Assembly (NCBI GenBank): GCA_963781955.1
Contig: CAWAHU010000001.1
Location: forward strand, 1,860,001 to 1,924,000
DNA length: 64,000 nt
Direction: 5' to 3'
DNA from: Bog-473 sp963781955
GTDB taxonomy: Bacteria; Actinomycetota; Acidimicrobiia; Acidimicrobiales; RAAP-2
In this document: positions 61,708 through 64,000 of the stretch, one piece after another
Layout: each line of letters starts with the position of its first letter
Position numbering within the stretch: position 1 is the stretch's first letter
Notes under the pieces: model-generated
Told to the model about the DNA's origin: nothing
Database searches by the model: none
What the model saw: the letters and a program-made list of their open reading frames with translations, nothing else
Made by a program: the position numbers and the translations under genes

Positions 61708-62085
61708 ATGGCCGCGATCGAGCTCACCACGGAGAACTTCGATGACACCGTCACCGGGAACGACATCGTGCTCGTGGACTTCTGGGCGTCGTGGTGCGGA
61801 CCGTGCCGGGCGTTCGCGCCCGTCTTCGAGGCTGCCGCGGAGCAACACCCCGACATAACGTTCGGCAAGGTGGACACCGAGGCGCAAGCGGCGCTGGCCG
61901 CCCACTTCAACATCATGTCGATCCCGACGCTCATGGTGTTCCGCGAGCAGGTCCTGATCTTCTCGCAGCCCGGCGCCTTGCCGGCGGCATCGCTCCTGGA
62001 CCTGATCGGCCAGGTGCGCGCGCTCGACATGGACGAGGTGCGGCGCGCAGTGCGGGAGCACGACCAAGCGCACGCCGGAGCCTGA
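61708..62085 (+). CDS. Thioredoxin
   Basis: 125 residues. GAGGAGGAG lies at 61692-61699 upstream of ATG 61708. The active site is ASWCGPCRAF, with VDFWASW before and IMSIPTLMVFREQ after (cis-proline loop). It has an extra C-terminal helix of about 20 residues. Cytosolic disulfide reductase. Independent of its neighbours. Confidence 0.95.
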   Translation: MAAIELTTENFDDTVTGNDIVLVDFWASWCGPCRAFAPVFEAAAEQHPDITFGKVDTEAQAALAAHFNIMSIPTLMVFREQVLIFSQPGALPAASLLDLIGQVRALDMDEVRRAVREHDQAHAGA

Positions 62086-62104
62086 GTCGAGCCGAGCGGT
62101 CGCC

Positions 62105-62756
62105 GTGGCGGAGGCCCACGGACAAGGCACCTGGGACGCCGCGCTACGCCGCCGCCGAGCGCTTGTTCCGCGCACAGGCCGACGAGACGCTCGTGGAGGT
62201 GCTCGCGCCGTTGCGGCCCGGCCACGCGGTGGACCTCGGGGCGGGCGAGGGCCGCAACGCGCTCGGTCTGGCCCGCGCCGGCTGGCGGGTCACCGGGGTC
62301 GACTCGTCCACGGTGGCACTCGAGCGCCTGGCTGCGCACGCCGCCGCCGAGGGGCTGACCATCGAGGCGGTCCACGGTGACTTGCTCGAGTATCTCGCCG
62401 CCGCAGCCGCCCGTGGCCAGCGGTTCGACCTGGTGGTCCTCAGCTACCTGCACCCACCCGCGGCGGAGCGGGCGGCCCTGCTGCGCGCCGCTGCCGGCGC
62501 CGTCGCCCCAGGGGGATACCTGTTCGTCGTGGGCCACCACAGGGACTCGCTGGGCGTCGTGGGACCACCCGATGCCGAACGGCTGTACGGCGAGGAGGAC
62601 CTGGCCGGCGTGGGCGTGGGGACCGCCTTCGAGGTGCTCCGGCTCGAGCGCAGGGTGGGTCCGAGCGACCACGATCACCCCGCGGGTGTCGACGTGCTGC
62701 TCTGGGCGCGGGCGCCCGGCGCGCCACCAGGCGAAGCGCCGTCGTCCCGAGGGTGA
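62105..62756 (+). CDS. Class I SAM-dependent methyltransferase with an apparent frameshift
   Basis: GTG 62105 begins AEAHGQGTWDA; after a surplus G at 62141 the frame continues as RYAAAERLFRAQADETLVEV, then HAVDLGAGEGRNALGLARAG (SAM motif I) and VTGVDSSTVALERLAAHA. About 215 residues when repaired. Small-molecule methyltransferase family (tellurite-resistance-like). The break is probably a sequence error, as the remainder is clean. Confidence 0.82.
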
Positions 62757-62774
62757 GGATGAGTCGCCGGAGGG

Positions 62775-64000
62775 TCAGGCGACCGCGCCGGCCCAGTCCG
62801 AGCCCGCGTGCACGGTGTGCGTATCGCGCCCCGAGCGCAGCACCCGCCCCGGCACGGCGCCGGTGAAGTCCCCGTCGCGCACGATCTCGACGCCGTTGAC
62901 CAGGACGTGGCCCACGCCGACGGCCTCGGCGTAGAGGCGGCTCGACCCGCCCGGCAGGTCGTCACGCCGCCGCACCGGGCCGTGGCCGATGGAGGCGGGG
63001 TCGAAGACGACCACGTCGGCGAAGGTTCCCGGCACGAGCCGCCCCCGGTCGCGCAGCCCGTAGAGCCGGGCCGGGACGTCGGTCAGCAGCCGCACCGCCT
63101 GCTCCCAGCCGAGGAGGCCGCGCGCCCGCACGCCCTCGCCCAGCAGCGACGTCGAGTAGACGGCCCCGCACATGGTGTCGAGGTGCGCACCTGCGTCCGA
63201 CCCGCCGACGATGGCCCGCGGGTCGCGCCACGTCTCGGCGCGCAGGACCCAGTCCTCTTCCGTCTCGGGGATGGGCGGGCACAGCCCCGTGCGCAGGCGG
63301 TCGGCCACCACCACGTCGAGCAGAGCGTCGAAGGGCGTCACGCCCCGGTCGCGGGCCACCTCCCCAACCGAGCGCCCTTCGACATCCGCGTTCTCCGGGG
63401 CGAAGGTCTCCTCGAAGATCAGCCGGTCCCACTGGGACAGAGCACGCAGGATCCCCGCCTCGTCGGACTGCGCCCCGGCGTCGAGTCGGCGGCGGGTCTC
63501 GGGATCGGCCAGCGCGGCCGCCCGATCCTGCACGGGGAGTGCGAACACCTCGCGCCAGCCGGGGAGCCCGTCGAGGATGGCGCCCGTCTCGAAGCTCAGC
63601 CGCAACCGCATGGTGTGCGGCAGGGTGAGCGCCACCACGGTGGCGCCACGCTCGGCCGCCGCGCTGCCCGCCGCCAGCTGGCTCCAGACACCGTCGGGAT
63701 TGCGGGCCGACACGCCGAGCACGTTCCAGTTCACCGGCCGGTCGGCCAGGAGCGACATGGTGGCCAGGAAGTCCACCTCGTCCTCGCTGAACCCGTTCAG
63801 GCAGCCCGGCACGATGAGCTCCACCGTGGTCCCCTCGTGGGCGCGGACGGCGGAGGCGAGCCGCTCCAGCTCGGCCCGGCCCGCGGCGCGTGACGGGACG
63901 GGCTGACCGTCGCCGTCGTTGTGGGTGTGCGCCTGCGAGGTCGAGAACCCCAGCGCACCCTCGTCGAGCGCCGCGTGCAGCGCCGCCTCCAGGGCGTCGA
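62775..64000 (-). CDS. D-aminoacylase-type amidohydrolase (5' part outside window)
   Basis: The frame is open to the window edge, so about 410 residues of a longer (about 550) protein are seen. STSQAHTHNDGDGQPVPS near the edge, IVGGSDAGAHLDTMCGAVYS (late Asp/His metal region) and GTFADVVVFDPASIGHGPVR at the end match the family of the gene at 7776. Similarity between the two is at family level only. GVLVNGVEIV-like VGHVLVNGVEIVRDGDFTG is the C-terminal sandwich. Substrate unknown. Confidence 0.9.
   Translation of the reverse strand, partial: DALEAALHAALDEGALGFSTSQAHTHNDGDGQPVPSRAAGRAELERLASAVRAHEGTTVELIVPGCLNGFSEDEVDFLATMSLLADRPVNWNVLGVSARNPDGVWSQLAAGSAAAERGATVVALTLPHTMRLRLSFETGAILDGLPGWREVFALPVQDRAAALADPETRRRLDAGAQSDEAGILRALSQWDRLIFEETFAPENADVEGRSVGEVARDRGVTPFDALLDVVVADRLRTGLCPPIPETEEDWVLRAETWRDPRAIVGGSDAGAHLDTMCGAVYSTSLLGEGVRARGLLGWEQAVRLLTDVPARLYGLRDRGRLVPGTFADVVVFDPASIGHGPVRRRDDLPGGSSRLYAEAVGVGHVLVNGVEIVRDGDFTGAVPGRVLRSGRDTHTVHAGSDWAGAVA

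Overview
This is a GC-rich chromosomal window from an actinobacterium, most likely Acidimicrobiia or a close relative. The evidence is the actinobacterial gene content (a mycothiol-enzyme-like protein, ParA, dodecin, many GTG starts) and a secreted propeller built of GYWLVASDGG / FSFGDA-type repeats. The class-level placement is inference.

Layout. Positions 1-24.4 kb look like core chromosome. A minus-strand block holds mreB, ndk, folC, clpX, clpP, tig and a DinB-like protein. It is followed by a zinc-ribbon protein, a D-aminoacylase-type amidohydrolase, a kelch/propeller protein, a DoxX-Rieske fusion, a CYTH protein, a CoA-transferase, hydrolases, tRNA-Pro, two DHA2-type MFS exporters, a ParA plus zinc-ribbon pair, a DUF3089 esterase, a LOG-family protein and an FkbM methyltransferase. 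From about 24.5 to 47.5 kb is an accessory region of scattered single genes (PhzF, cupin, SnoaL, PadR plus membrane protein, aminoglycoside-phosphotransferase-like, DUF6953, GNAT, dodecin) and decayed fragments (a rifampin ADP-ribosyltransferase remnant, a half copper monooxygenase, an N-truncated DNA methylase). It also holds a nested insertion: an IS21-type element sits inside an IS110-type transposase with a readable 6-bp target duplication.

A tRNA-Arg/tRNA-His pair (47.7-48.0 kb) closes this region. Beyond it is a sugar/polyol gene set: SDR, zinc dehydrogenase, an FGGY kinase with a palindromic operator and, after about 8 kb, a 2-hydroxyacid dehydrogenase. The intervening 51.7-59.8 kb looks inserted. 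It carries inositol-phosphate synthase, a second near-identical IS110-type copy, an ECF sigma factor with a membrane propeller partner, an acetyltransferase, a DHFR-like reductase and an integrase remnant. The window ends with peptidase E, thioredoxin, a methyltransferase and a second D-aminoacylase-type amidohydrolase.

Eight genes carry single-base frame disruptions while both halves stay well conserved. Most are probably sequence errors, but a few could be real decay. No CRISPR array or rRNA gene was seen. The most unusual items are the DoxX-Rieske fusion, the 885-residue unknown protein abutting a truncated methylase, the ECF sigma/propeller pair, the two IS110-type elements with a translationally coupled upstream ORF, and the probably leaderless PadR promoter with its operator in the spacer.
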